A DNA stretch of 38,810 bases, from NCBI RefSeq assembly GCF_008123965.1, contig NZ_VSTH01000105.1:1-38810 (forward strand). Reading direction: 5' to 3'. The stretch comes from Bradyrhizobium hipponense (GTDB lineage Bacteria; Pseudomonadota; Alphaproteobacteria; Rhizobiales; Xanthobacteraceae). Under the pieces are notes generated by a model. The model was not told the DNA's origin and did no database searches. It was given only the letters and a program-made list of their open reading frames with translations. Shown here in pieces: positions 25,550 through 33,913 of this stretch. Position numbers and translations under genes: made by a program. Each line of letters opens with the position of its first letter. Positions within the stretch are counted from its first letter, which is position 1.

Positions 25550-26815
25550 ATGGATCTCACCCGCAGGAAGGTCCTGATCGGGCTTTGTGTGGCGGCTGTC
25601 CCCGCGCCGCGGGCGGCGTCCGCCGCTCAGAGACCCCTGAGGATTAATGTGCCGATGGGCCTCCATCAGAAAATGATTGGGGAGCTCGGGGCACGATTTA
25701 CCAAGGCCAATCCGGCCATTGCCGTCGAGTTCGTGGGCAAGGGCGACAATTGGGATCCCCTGCTGCAGGTCACGCTTCGTGAGGGCCTCGTCAACGGTCT
25801 ACCCGATGCGACTTGGCAGTCGCTTGCCTATGCGCGCCTCCTTGCCCGTCGCGGCTACATACAACCACTCGATCCTGTGGCCGGTGGCCGGGCCGCCTTC
25901 ACCGGACTCGGCCTCCCGGAGCCTCTGCTGGAATCAATCTCCGGCGATAGCGGCGTCCACGCGATGCCGTTCGGAACCACGATCCCTGTCGTTTACTACA
26001 ACATGGATCTCCTGAAGCGGGCCGGTTACGCCGCCGCGCAGCCGCCCTCAACCTGGGACGAGATTATCGAGGTTGCCGCAACGATCTCTGCACTCGACCG
26101 CACGATCACCGGCGGCTTCATTGAAAACGACGCGAGCAACGCCTGGATCTTCCAGAACCTGGTTGCAAGTTTCGGGGGGCGGATGATGACGCCCGATCTA
26201 TCCGACGTGGCGTTCAATGCCCCCGAAGGCCGCAGCTCGCTGGAGCTTCTCTGGCGGTTTGGCGATGTGAGAGGGACGAACATGAGCCGCGAGCAGGCGC
26301 GGCAGGCGTTCAATGCCGGTGCTTGTGGCATTCTGATCAGATCGGCGAGCGGAACTACGTCCGTCTCCAAGTCCACCCAGGGACGCTTCGAGTTGATGGT
26401 CGGCCGGTTGCCCATCCCGAGCCCAAAGGGTCGCTTGGTGGGAGCTGGCCTCGGATTCATGGTCTTCACCAAGGATGCAGAACGTCAGAAGGCGCTGTGG
26501 ACCTTCTTCCGCTTCGCCGCAAGTGCCGAGGGCCAGATGATCCTTGCACGGCAGAGCGGCTACATGCCGGTCAACATGTCGGCGCTCGGGCAAGCCGCTT
26601 TCCTCAAGGAGTATCTTCAGATCAATCCCTATCACCGTGCCATCGTTGAAGCTCTCGCGATCACCACGGATCAGTTCTCGTTCCCCAAAGACAACACGGT
26701 CAAGATCACCGACATGATGGCCGATGTCATGCGGGACGTCGTGGCGCATCGGACGAGGCCTGATGTCGCGCTGAAGGCGATGGCCGATCAGACCCGCAAG
26801 CTCCTGAGCTCCTGA
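25550..26815 (+). CDS. ABC transporter substrate-binding protein, UgpB-like
   Basis: A 421-residue periplasmic binding protein of the family-1 extracellular solute-binding type. The N-terminus TRRKVLIGLCVAAVPAPRAASA has a twin-arginine followed by a hydrophobic core and an ASA cleavage site, so Tat export is likely. I start at ATG 25550, six bases after GGAG. Family strings are FTKANPAIAVEFVG, GVHAMPFGTTIPVVYYNMDLLKRAG and PPSTWDEIIE. UgpB-like proteins bind glycerol-3-phosphate and glycerophosphodiesters; what this one binds is unknown. The neighbouring phosphonopyruvate hydrolase suggests a phosphonate ligand such as phosphonoalanine or its glyceryl ester, which is inference. Confidence 0.88.
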   Translation: MDLTRRKVLIGLCVAAVPAPRAASAAQRPLRINVPMGLHQKMIGELGARFTKANPAIAVEFVGKGDNWDPLLQVTLREGLVNGLPDATWQSLAYARLLARRGYIQPLDPVAGGRAAFTGLGLPEPLLESISGDSGVHAMPFGTTIPVVYYNMDLLKRAGYAAAQPPSTWDEIIEVAATISALDRTITGGFIENDASNAWIFQNLVASFGGRMMTPDLSDVAFNAPEGRSSLELLWRFGDVRGTNMSREQARQAFNAGACGILIRSASGTTSVSKSTQGRFELMVGRLPIPSPKGRLVGAGLGFMVFTKDAERQKALWTFFRFAASAEGQMILARQSGYMPVNMSALGQAAFLKEYLQINPYHRAIVEALAITTDQFSFPKDNTVKITDMMADVMRDVVAHRTRPDVALKAMADQTRKLLSS

Positions 26816-26843
26816 GACGCTCTTCATCCAACCGGAAATCCCC

Positions 26844-27152
26844 ATGACACTATCGTTCCGCCCAAGCGACATTCTGAACATGAGCGGCAATCTGCCGCCC
26901 AAGGTGCCGCATGTCTTCGATGAAGCCTATCGTGGCGCCGCTCAACGGGTTCTTGGCGACCGCGAGCCGAATGATCTGATCGGTGCGCATCAATTTCGCG
27001 GCAGTGATCGCGATCGCGCGCTTGGCGCCCGCTTTATTGGCCGCCGAATGCAGGACGTTCCAGCGGTGGACAGAGTGGTGGTTGCCAATGGCACGCAAAG
27101 CATCCTGATGATGCTGCAAGCTTGCTCAGATCGTTCATTTCGCTCTCGGTAG
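26844..27152 (+). pseudogene. Truncated PLP-dependent aminotransferase (N-terminal part only)
   Basis: The frame reads NLPPKVPHVFDEAYRGAA, GDREPNDLIGAHQFRGSDRD and VDRVVVANGTQSILMMLQA, the start of an aminotransferase domain like that of MocR-type or related class I proteins, and then ends in unrelated residues (CSDRSFRSR). The lysine-bearing part is missing. It follows the transporter with a 28-base gap and was probably the next gene of that operon, cut at the junction with the biosynthetic block. Confidence 0.6.
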
Positions 27153-27180
27153 TCATAACCTTATGAATTGGCCGCTGATC

Positions 27181-27807
27181 CTAGTGCTGAAGGCCAGATT
27201 GGGAGATCATCACCAAAGCGATAGAGCCCGCGATCGCGAAGGCGGTGGCGATCGGGACTGCGATCCCCCGAATAGCCGGAACCCGGATCTCAGTCGTGAC
27301 ATGAAGCAGTGCAAGTATGATGAAGGCGATCGCCACGACGGTCGGAAAGAGGTCGTCAGGAAAGTGCGACCGTGAAAGGAGGAGCACCGCAAGAAGTGGC
27401 GTATCGTACGAAACGGGGATACCCGTGAACCGAGCGTCGGCAGTAAGACCGACGTTCTCGAAATAGCTGAGCCTGATGGCACCCGCTAAAACGAGAAGCA
27501 CACTCGCGACGAGCGACAGGGCAGTTCCTTGACTGATAAGGATGATCACTGCAGCCGGGAAAACGACTCCTTGAAAGAAGTCGGCAAATCCATCAAAGCT
27601 CTTTCCGAACTCCGGCACACCTCGACGGCGAAGATGGCTCGTCTTGCGCGCGACATGTCCGTCCCAATGATCGAGGAACCAAGTCCAAAGCATTGCCGCA
27701 ACGCCGAGCTCGATCTTGCCGTTGAGGGCCAGGAACAGCCCGATGACGGCAAACAGATAGGCGATGGCGGTGATGGCATTTGCATAGTCACGCAGATACC
27801 CGATCAT
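27181..27807 (-). CDS. CDP-alcohol phosphatidyltransferase, putative phosphonolipid synthase
   Basis: A 208-residue integral membrane enzyme of the CDP-alcohol phosphatidyltransferase family, which moves a phospho- or phosphono-group from a CMP ester to an alcohol. The catalytic signature is D46-xx-D49-G50-xx-A53-R54, then G68, D72 and D76 (HWDGHVARKTS and EFGKSFDGFADF); the spacer between AR and G is longer (13) than the classical 8-9. Further helices follow. It overlaps the nucleotidyltransferase stop by four bases, so the two are translated together. In known phosphonolipid pathways this class joins CMP-activated aminoethylphosphonate to diacylglycerol. Here the substrate is inferred to be CMP-phosphonoalanine. 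Confidence 0.85.
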   Translation of the reverse strand: MIGYLRDYANAITAIAYLFAVIGLFLALNGKIELGVAAMLWTWFLDHWDGHVARKTSHLRRRGVPEFGKSFDGFADFFQGVVFPAAVIILISQGTALSLVASVLLVLAGAIRLSYFENVGLTADARFTGIPVSYDTPLLAVLLLSRSHFPDDLFPTVVAIAFIILALLHVTTEIRVPAIRGIAVPIATAFAIAGSIALVMISQSGLQH

Positions 27808-28619
27808 CGCCTTGCTCCCGTCAGCGGGATGGAACTTGCCGCGGAAACTGCGCGGCTCATAGGCGGCGCGAAAATCTTCTCCGCTAGGCGCAGATCATCT
27901 TCGCTATCGATTTCGAACCAGCGGGTATCGCTGCAATCCGCCGCTAAAAGCTGCAGCTCTCGCTGCTCGACAAGCCGTGCGAGGACCTGCTCAACATAGG
28001 CCGTACGATGCCCGCTTTCCACAGCCTGGTGCAATGCTGGCACCAGCTGTTCGCGCGAGGCGTCTGCGGAAAAGTGCGTCAGGTTGATGGTCTTGAAGAG
28101 ACCCCTGGCCCGGGCCTCGACGGGCGTCTGGTTCATGACGAACGTGACGACAGAACCATCGTCAGCCAGCTCGACGGCGGAACCAGTCATTGCTGCGTTG
28201 AACGCCGCCACAGCCGCCACGCACTGCTTGGTAGATGAGACCGTTCGAAGTGTTCTTTCGAGGACTTCGCGCTCAAAGAACACATCGCCTTCGAGAAAGA
28301 CGGTGTCGCCGGCAAGCATTGTATTTCGCGCTAGCCATAAGGAATAGGCGCTGCCGGTCCGATCGAAGATGGGATTGTGGACATACTCGATGTCGACCTC
28401 CTCGAACCGATGGCCGCAGGACTGTTCGATGGCTTCTTCGCGATAACCCACGACGATGGTTGCTTCGCGAGCCCCGAGCTCAGACAACTGATGCAGCGCG
28501 TTGTGCAGCATCGGGGTTCCGTTCACCTTCACCAAAGGTTTCGGAACAAATTCCGTGTAGGGGCGCAGCCTCGAGCCCATTCCTGCGGCAAGGATCACCG
28601 CCCGTGTACCATTGAGCAT
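27804..28619 (-). CDS. Nucleotidyltransferase, PntC-like phosphonate cytidylyltransferase
   Basis: A 271-residue sugar-nucleotidyltransferase-fold protein. The nucleotide loop is VILAAGMGSRLRPYT (residues 8-22), followed by VPKPLVKVNGTPML with the catalytic Lys, and a metal site in FLEGDVFFE. I start at ATG 28619, nine bases after GAAGGA; the frame is open to a TTG at 28640. Proteins of this type next to PEP mutase activate aminophosphonates as CMP esters (PntC). The company of PEP mutase, an aminotransferase and a CDP-alcohol transferase supports that role here. A choline-phosphate-type (LicC) cytidylyltransferase is the alternative by fold. Confidence 0.82.
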   Translation of the reverse strand: MLNGTRAVILAAGMGSRLRPYTEFVPKPLVKVNGTPMLHNALHQLSELGAREATIVVGYREEAIEQSCGHRFEEVDIEYVHNPIFDRTGSAYSLWLARNTMLAGDTVFLEGDVFFEREVLERTLRTVSSTKQCVAAVAAFNAAMTGSAVELADDGSVVTFVMNQTPVEARARGLFKTINLTHFSADASREQLVPALHQAVESGHRTAYVEQVLARLVEQRELQLLAADCSDTRWFEIDSEDDLRLAEKIFAPPMSRAVSAASSIPLTGARR

Positions 28620-28643
28620 TTTGAAACGTCCTTCTGGCAAGCT

Positions 28644-29849
28644 TCAGGCTGCTTGCCTGGTCTTCAGGCTGTTCAGGGTCTCGACGACGCGTTTCAGTCC
28701 CGTCTCCAGCAGGTCTGGTGGAGCACCGAAGCAGAGACGCAGGCCATTCACGTCGCCAAAGGTATCGCCAGCAACGGATCCCACATCGGCTTCCTCCAGG
28801 AGCAATCGTGCAATGTCGTCGGTGGATCGAAGGTGGCCGCTGGCCGGCAAAGCTGAGACAAGCCTACTGAGATCGAGATAGAAGAAGAACGAGCCGTCGG
28901 CGCCCGGCAAGCTTACGTCCCGCAGACCAGAGAGGATGCGAAGACCATTGTTGCGAGTGTCGGACAGACGCTCATGCATCTTTCGTTCAAAACTGCCGTC
29001 GCCGACTTGAAGGTGATGCAGGATAGCGTGCTGTGCGATTACATTGGCATTCGAGGTCGTATGGCTCTGCAGCTTCTTGGCCGCGGAAACGATCTCCGGA
29101 GGAGCTGCGAAGTAACCCAGGCGCCAACCGGTGATCGCCAGCTCTTTTGAGAAGGCGTTGGCCAGGATTGTCCTTGAACGGACGCCGGGATGCGCCATGA
29201 CGATCGACTCATGGCGCGAACCGGTGAATACGAAGCTGGAGTAGCTTTCGTCCGAAACGATCCAGAGCTGATAGTTGATCGCGAGATCGCCGATAGCTTG
29301 TAGAGTCGTTCGATCATACACTGCGCCAGTCGGATTGTTCGGCGAGTTTATGATAATGGCTTTCGTGCGCGGGGTGACAGCGGCACGGATTGCATAACTT
29401 TCGGGAATATATGTCGGGGGACGGGCGTCAACGAACGCGGGCTTAGCGCCGACGAGAAGAACCTGGGACGAGAATGTCGGCCAGCAGGGGCGAATGATGA
29501 TGACCTCATCACCGGGATTGAACACGGCCAAGGCGACGTCGAGCAGGCCCTGCTTTGCACCCGCAGTGATAGCGATGTTATCCGTATTCCAGCCGATGCC
29601 TGTTTCCGCAGACAGCTTTGCGGCGACGGCGCCGCGAAGCGGCGTCAGACCGATGGAATCGGTATACCGGTTCGCCCCGGCATTGATGGCGGCAATCGCT
29701 CCTTCGCGCACGGATGATGGTGGCTCGATGATGACTTCGCCGGCGGCCAGATCGATGATCTGACGGCCGGTCGCGGCAGCTATCTTAGCCGCCTCACGGG
29801 CGGCGGCAGTGCCCGAACCTGACAGCAAAGACATCCGTTGCGCCAACAT
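28644..29849 (-). CDS. Class I/II aminotransferase, putative phosphonopyruvate aminotransferase
   Basis: A 401-residue fold-type I PLP enzyme. K235 in ANAFSKELAITGWRLGY is the cofactor lysine; NSPNNPTGAVYDR and SDESYSSFVF carry the other cofactor contacts. It starts at 29849 with GGAGGAG eight bases upstream. It is the first gene of a three-gene minus-strand operon ending in the CDP-alcohol transferase. As the block has a PEP mutase but no phosphonopyruvate decarboxylase, amination of phosphonopyruvate to phosphonoalanine is the obvious role; this is inference. It belongs to the same broad family as the enzyme at 20732 but is clearly diverged, with the opposite physiological direction suggested by context. 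Confidence 0.75.
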   Translation of the reverse strand: MLAQRMSLLSGSGTAAAREAAKIAAATGRQIIDLAAGEVIIEPPSSVREGAIAAINAGANRYTDSIGLTPLRGAVAAKLSAETGIGWNTDNIAITAGAKQGLLDVALAVFNPGDEVIIIRPCWPTFSSQVLLVGAKPAFVDARPPTYIPESYAIRAAVTPRTKAIIINSPNNPTGAVYDRTTLQAIGDLAINYQLWIVSDESYSSFVFTGSRHESIVMAHPGVRSRTILANAFSKELAITGWRLGYFAAPPEIVSAAKKLQSHTTSNANVIAQHAILHHLQVGDGSFERKMHERLSDTRNNGLRILSGLRDVSLPGADGSFFFYLDLSRLVSALPASGHLRSTDDIARLLLEEADVGSVAGDTFGDVNGLRLCFGAPPDLLETGLKRVVETLNSLKTRQAA

Positions 29850-30289
29850 GTGCGCTCCTCCTGCATCGATTGCCGAGTTTGTTAAGGTGATCGCAACCGC
29901 TTCGCCGCCGGTACGCGATGTGCCTCGGCGGATATCACTCTTCCGTTCGACAACCGCGTCGTAGCCAAATGGGGCTTAAGAGTTCATTGAGACCGGCGAC
30001 CCCTTCATCGCGCCAGGGTGTCTTTTTGCACTTACAGGAGGAAGAAAAGGCCCGGTTGGAGCAGACTTGAGCAACAGTATTTTGGAACCGAGGAGCCAAC
30101 GCATCGATCGCGGCCGTCGGCCAGAACAGATTTTGAGTGAGTATGCATGCTGAACTCCTTGCAGTTGATGTTTGCGTAGCCCGATGCTCATCCGTCAAAT
30201 AGTTTGCTCCCATCAGTATATCAAATACTAGCGTTGGTAGTTGACCCGAGCGCAAACGTAAGTCGTTAGAATTGAGACGAGAGTTGCGG
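29850..30289. other. Upstream region of the biosynthetic operon
   Basis: No gene recognised. It must contain the promoter of the aminotransferase operon. A weak -24/-12-like sequence, CGGCGAAGCGGTTGCG on the minus strand (29892-29907), has GG and GC in register but poor -24 agreement and no NifA site, so I do not call it. Confidence 0.35.
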
Positions 30290-30880
30290 CTCTACGGTGC
30301 TCGGAGTCGAGCACGTCTCGAGTGGCCCGTGGCGATGGCTTCTATCATTTGCAAGCATGTCCATGCACAAGGCGGTTGAAACATGCCGCCGTCTCCGATC
30401 CTGAGAGTGCCGCCCGCGCTACCGACGATGCTTATTGAGCTCAGAGTGGTGCGGATAAGCGATGCATCGATGTGAACCACATCGGCGGTCGCGATCTTCG
30501 CCTTGAGACGGGCCCCGCCCGCCCGCTTTAAGATCATGCGGTGGCGCACTGCACCCCACCGCTCGCAGATGCGTATCAAGCTGGAGTGGTCGGGAAGAGC
30601 GTCATGCGGTCCTTAGCCGACGAACCATCGGATGGCGACATTGACTTGAGCCTCCGATCGTCGACGATGCCCAGTGACAGCGCAGCGAGTATCAACCCTA
30701 CAGCGGCTTCCGGATAATCGCCCGGCCATCGCCGAACAAATAACAGTGAGACTTCGTGGTGTAGCCAAGAAGAATAGAGTACGCGATCGAGCCGAACCAC
30801 CACGTGATCGTCGGGATCAGCTGGCAAAGCGAGCCCGTGACGAACAGCTCTAGCTGGTTCTGTTCCTTCCCAGCATGTGG
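30290..30880 (-). pseudogene. IS1182-family transposase remnant
   Basis: Minus-strand frames give LFVRRWPGDYPEAAVGLILAALSLGIV and then, in another frame, IRICERWGAVRHRMILK and LKAKIATADVVHIDASLIR, the N-terminal and first-catalytic parts of IS1182-type transposases. Several frame breaks separate them and the C-terminus is absent. It was inserted between the aminotransferase operon and the PEP mutase gene. Confidence 0.7.
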
Positions 30881-30899
30881 CGCCCCTCCGACCGCGACT

Positions 30900-31270
30900 C
30901 ACAAGGAAAACGGAATCAGTCCGCGCGAACTCTTTTCGACAATCTCCACTCGGCAGCGCTGTCACGTGGCGTTCAGCACCTTGGCGGCCGCCTTGATGCC
31001 CTCGTGGGCGTCCGAGACTCACTAGCTTGAGGCCGCGCAGACCCCGCTTGGCGAGCCTGCGCAGGAACGCCATCCGCGGATGGGCCGACATCCATGCCGG
31101 GGATTTCCGGCCGGCCATCCTGCACGATGATCGCGACGATCCCCGCGACCGAGACATTGCGACCCTGCTGGCGCACCCTCACGCAGGTGGCGTCGATCCA
31201 CAGAGAGGGCCATCGCCCTCGACCGGACGGGCGAGGAACGCCCCGTCAACTATCAAGCCTGCTAATTGAT
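30900..31270 (-). pseudogene. IS256-family transposase remnant (central part)
   Basis: Minus-strand frames read CVRVRQQGRNVSVAGIVAIIV, DGRPEIPGMDVGPSADG, then FLRRLAKRGLRGLKLVS in a second frame and further along the region of the cysteine after the second Asp. This matches residues 155-260 of the intact transposase at 32714 (VRQNGRIVSVAVIVA, GMDIGPSEAE). Both ends are missing. Confidence 0.75.
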
Positions 31271-31357
31271 CTAGATGTCAGAAAAGCCGAGTGATTGCCG
31301 ATTGAGGGTTGGGCTGCTCAGTCGGGCTCCTCAACCGTCGCTCCTGAGGTGTTCGGC

Positions 31358-32287
31358 ATGAAACGTCAACCACAATCTGTACTCGCCAACGGTCCTGATC
31401 GATGCACCGCATCCTCGGCCGCAGAAATGCTGCGTGCACAGGTGTGCTCCAATCTTGAACTCTCCTTCCTCATGGAAGCGCATGACGGCCTCTCCGCTGC
31501 GATCGCCGAGCGCGCAGGGTTCAAAGGTCTCTGGGCGTCCGGTCTTTCAATTGCCTCCTCTCTTGGATATCGTGATGTCAACGAAGCGTCATGGTGCCAA
31601 CTTGTCGATGCAGTCGAGCGGATCGTGGACTCGAGCAAACTGCCTGTTCTGGTTGACGGCGATGGCGGCTTTGGGAATTTCAACAATGCACGCCTCCTTG
31701 CCCGCAAGCTCCGTCAACGAGGCACTGCCGGCGTTGCGCTGGAGGACAGCTGCTTTCCGAAGATGAACTCGCTCATTGGCGATCGTCACCCCCTCGCCGA
31801 TATCCACGAATTCTCCGGCCGCCTGCGGGCAGTCAAGGATACAGTCGCGGAAGACTTGGTCCTCGTGGCCCGGATCGAGGCGTTGATCGCGGGACATGGA
31901 ATGGACGAAGCCATTTTACGCGCTCACGCTTACGCGGACGCGGGTGCGGATGCGATCCTCATTCACTCGCGAAAGAGCACCGCGGACGAGGTTCTTTCCT
32001 TCACGCGCACCTGGCAAAGCCGATTGCCCGTCGTGATCGTGCCAACGACATACTATCGAACACCAGTCTCTGCGTATCGTAATGCCCGCATCTCAACAGT
32101 GATCTGGGCCAACCACTCAGTGCGAGCTGCAATAGCAGCAATGGGACAGGCCTGCCGTCGCGTCATTGCTGAAGAAGGCGTTGCCGGCATTGAGCCCAAT
32201 ATTGCGACGCTCGACGAGGTCTTCGAACTGTTGAGGTATGACGAACTTGCCCGCGCGGAAGCGCGCTATCTTCATCCTCTTGACTGA
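31358..32287 (+). CDS. PEP mutase (phosphonate biosynthesis) with altered EDK motif
   Basis: A 309-residue member of the PEP mutase family, predicted to form phosphonopyruvate from PEP, the C-P bond-forming step. I start at ATG 31358, seven bases after GAGGT. The segments FLMEAHDGLSAAIAERAG, YRDVNEASW, VLVDGDGGFGNFNNAR and IWANHSVRAA match biosynthetic mutases such as the Streptomyces bialaphos enzyme (from memory). D73, D100 and D102 are present, K135, N137 and S138 stand in the loop (FPKMNSL), and R172 in ARIEAL. The usual EDK is EDS here (S131) and DGDTG is DGDGG. It keeps the Asn that hydrolases lack. It faces away from the aminotransferase operon, with IS remnants between. Confidence 0.85.
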   Translation: MKRQPQSVLANGPDRCTASSAAEMLRAQVCSNLELSFLMEAHDGLSAAIAERAGFKGLWASGLSIASSLGYRDVNEASWCQLVDAVERIVDSSKLPVLVDGDGGFGNFNNARLLARKLRQRGTAGVALEDSCFPKMNSLIGDRHPLADIHEFSGRLRAVKDTVAEDLVLVARIEALIAGHGMDEAILRAHAYADAGADAILIHSRKSTADEVLSFTRTWQSRLPVVIVPTTYYRTPVSAYRNARISTVIWANHSVRAAIAAMGQACRRVIAEEGVAGIEPNIATLDEVFELLRYDELARAEARYLHPLD

Positions 32288-32560
32288 GGGCAATGACCTC
32301 CCATTTACACGCAACAAACTCGTTCTCGAAGGACCACCGGCATGCAATCGGCCGCCTTACTGTTACGCTCCACCGCATGTTTCAGCGAAGCACAGGCGTT
32401 CCCCTCCCAAAATTGGATGCGCCATAGACGGGCGCGACAGCTCTTGCGCGGCTGATCCGAACATGCTGCAGATCTACGGGGCTCATTTCTCTCTTGAAGA
32501 GGCGCCAACGCGGACGGTGATCCGTCGTCCTCTTCAAGAAAGCCGGTAGACTCCACGGTC
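32288..32560. other. Spacer between PEP mutase and the IS256 element
   Basis: No gene or clear terminator recognised. Confidence 0.35.
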
Positions 32561-32590
32561 GTGTCCCCAGTGATGGTGTAGCTCGGTAGA

Positions 32591-32647
32591 GCAAAGCCGC
32601 CCGCACGCGCGCCCACAGATAGCGCCGTAGCGGGCGGGCGGCTTTGC
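32591..32647 (+). repeat. 14-bp perfect inverted repeat upstream of the transposase
   Basis: GCAAAGCCGCCCGC (32591-32604) pairs with GCGGGCGGCTTTGC (32634-32647) around a 29-base loop. It lies inside the left end of the element before the transposase start. A stem here could block read-through transcription or translation into the transposase gene; that role is inference. Confidence 0.6.
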
Positions 32648-32713
32648 GGTGGTCACCGGCGGTTCTCCGGTAGGATCGGGTTGCGACACGCCAACGCAAC
32701 CGAGGAACCACCG

Positions 32714-33913
32714 ATGACCGACGATATGATGAACCTGCGCACGCTTGTGGAGAAGACCCCCGATGCGGATCTGCTGCGCGAGATGATCGGCTTTGCCGCC
32801 CAGCGGCTGATGGAGCTGGAAGTCGAAAGCCAGACTGGAGCAGCTTACGGCGAGAAGACCCCCGAGCGTCTGGCCCAGCGCAACGGCTACCGCGACCGGA
32901 CCTGGGAGACCCGCGCCGGCACGGTCGAACTTCGCATCCCCAAGCTGCGCAAGGGCTCCTACTTCCCGGGCTTTTTGGAGCCGCGCCGCATGGCCGAGAA
33001 GGCGCTCACCGCCGTGGTGCAGGAGGCTTACGTGCAGGGCGTCTCGACCCGCTCGGTGGACGATCTGGTGCAGGCGATGGGCATGAGCGGCATCTCCAAG
33101 AGCCAGGTCTCGCGGTTGTGCGCCGAGATCGACGACAAGGTGAAGGCGTTCCTTGCCCGTCCGATCGAGGGCGACTGGCCGTATCTGTGGATCGACGCCA
33201 CCTATGTGAAGGTGCGCCAGAACGGCCGCATCGTGTCGGTCGCGGTGATTGTCGCGGTCGGCGTCAACAGTGATGGCCGGCGTGAAGTTCTCGGCATGGA
33301 TATTGGTCCTTCCGAAGCCGAGACGTTCTGGACGGCCTTCCTGCGCAAGCTCGCCCGCCGCGGCCTGCGCGGTGTCAAACTCGTGGTGTCCGACGCCCAC
33401 GAAGGCATCAAGGCCACCGTGGCCAAGGTGCTCAACGCCAGCTGGCAGCGTTGCCGCGTCCACTTCATGCGCAATGCGCTGGCGCATGCCGGCAAGAGCG
33501 GCCGGCGCGTCGTCTCCGCCTTCATCGCCACCGCGTTTGCCCAGGACGATGCCGAGGCCGCGCGAACGCAGTGGCGGAAGGTCGCCGACCAGCTCCGCCC
33601 CAAGCTGCCGAAGCTTGCCGGCTTCCTCGACGAGGCCGAGACCGACGTGCTTGCCTACATGACCTTCCCGCCGCAGCATCGGACCAAGCTGCACTCCACC
33701 AATCCGATTGAACGCCTCAACGGCGAGATCAAGCGGCGCACCGAAGTGGTCGGCATCTTCCCCAACGAGGACGCCATCGTCCGCCTCATCGGAGCGATCC
33801 TGCTCGAACAGAACGATGAGTGGGCGGTCCAGCGCGCCCGCTACATGACGCTGGAAACCATCGCGCCGTTGAGCGATGATCCAACCGTCAGCCTTCCGGC
33901 TATCGCCAGCTGA
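32714..33913 (+). CDS. IS256-family transposase
   Basis: A 399-residue DDE (mutator-type) transposase. The Asp positions are in LWIDATYVKVR and LVVSDAHEGIKA, with the Cys/His string WQRCRVHFMRN after the second, and the Glu in TNPIERLNGEIKRR near the end. The N-terminal zinc-free DNA-binding part includes YRDRTWETRAGTVELRIPKLR. I start at ATG 32714; an upstream in-frame codon at 32681 lies in the stem region. No interruptions were found. Two other IS256-type remnants (13396, 30900) show repeated visits by this family. Confidence 0.93.
   Translation: MTDDMMNLRTLVEKTPDADLLREMIGFAAQRLMELEVESQTGAAYGEKTPERLAQRNGYRDRTWETRAGTVELRIPKLRKGSYFPGFLEPRRMAEKALTAVVQEAYVQGVSTRSVDDLVQAMGMSGISKSQVSRLCAEIDDKVKAFLARPIEGDWPYLWIDATYVKVRQNGRIVSVAVIVAVGVNSDGRREVLGMDIGPSEAETFWTAFLRKLARRGLRGVKLVVSDAHEGIKATVAKVLNASWQRCRVHFMRNALAHAGKSGRRVVSAFIATAFAQDDAEAARTQWRKVADQLRPKLPKLAGFLDEAETDVLAYMTFPPQHRTKLHSTNPIERLNGEIKRRTEVVGIFPNEDAIVRLIGAILLEQNDEWAVQRARYMTLETIAPLSDDPTVSLPAIAS

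Noticed and set aside
29892..29907. Possible sigma-54 promoter for the biosynthetic aminotransferase operon
   Set aside because: GG and GC are in register and TTGC is present, but the -24 element is poor and no TGT-N10-ACA site lies upstream.
32573..32590. tRNA-like D-arm string GTGTAGCTCGGTAGAGC
   Set aside because: No anticodon arm, T-arm or acceptor stem follows; it is part of the IS256 left end.
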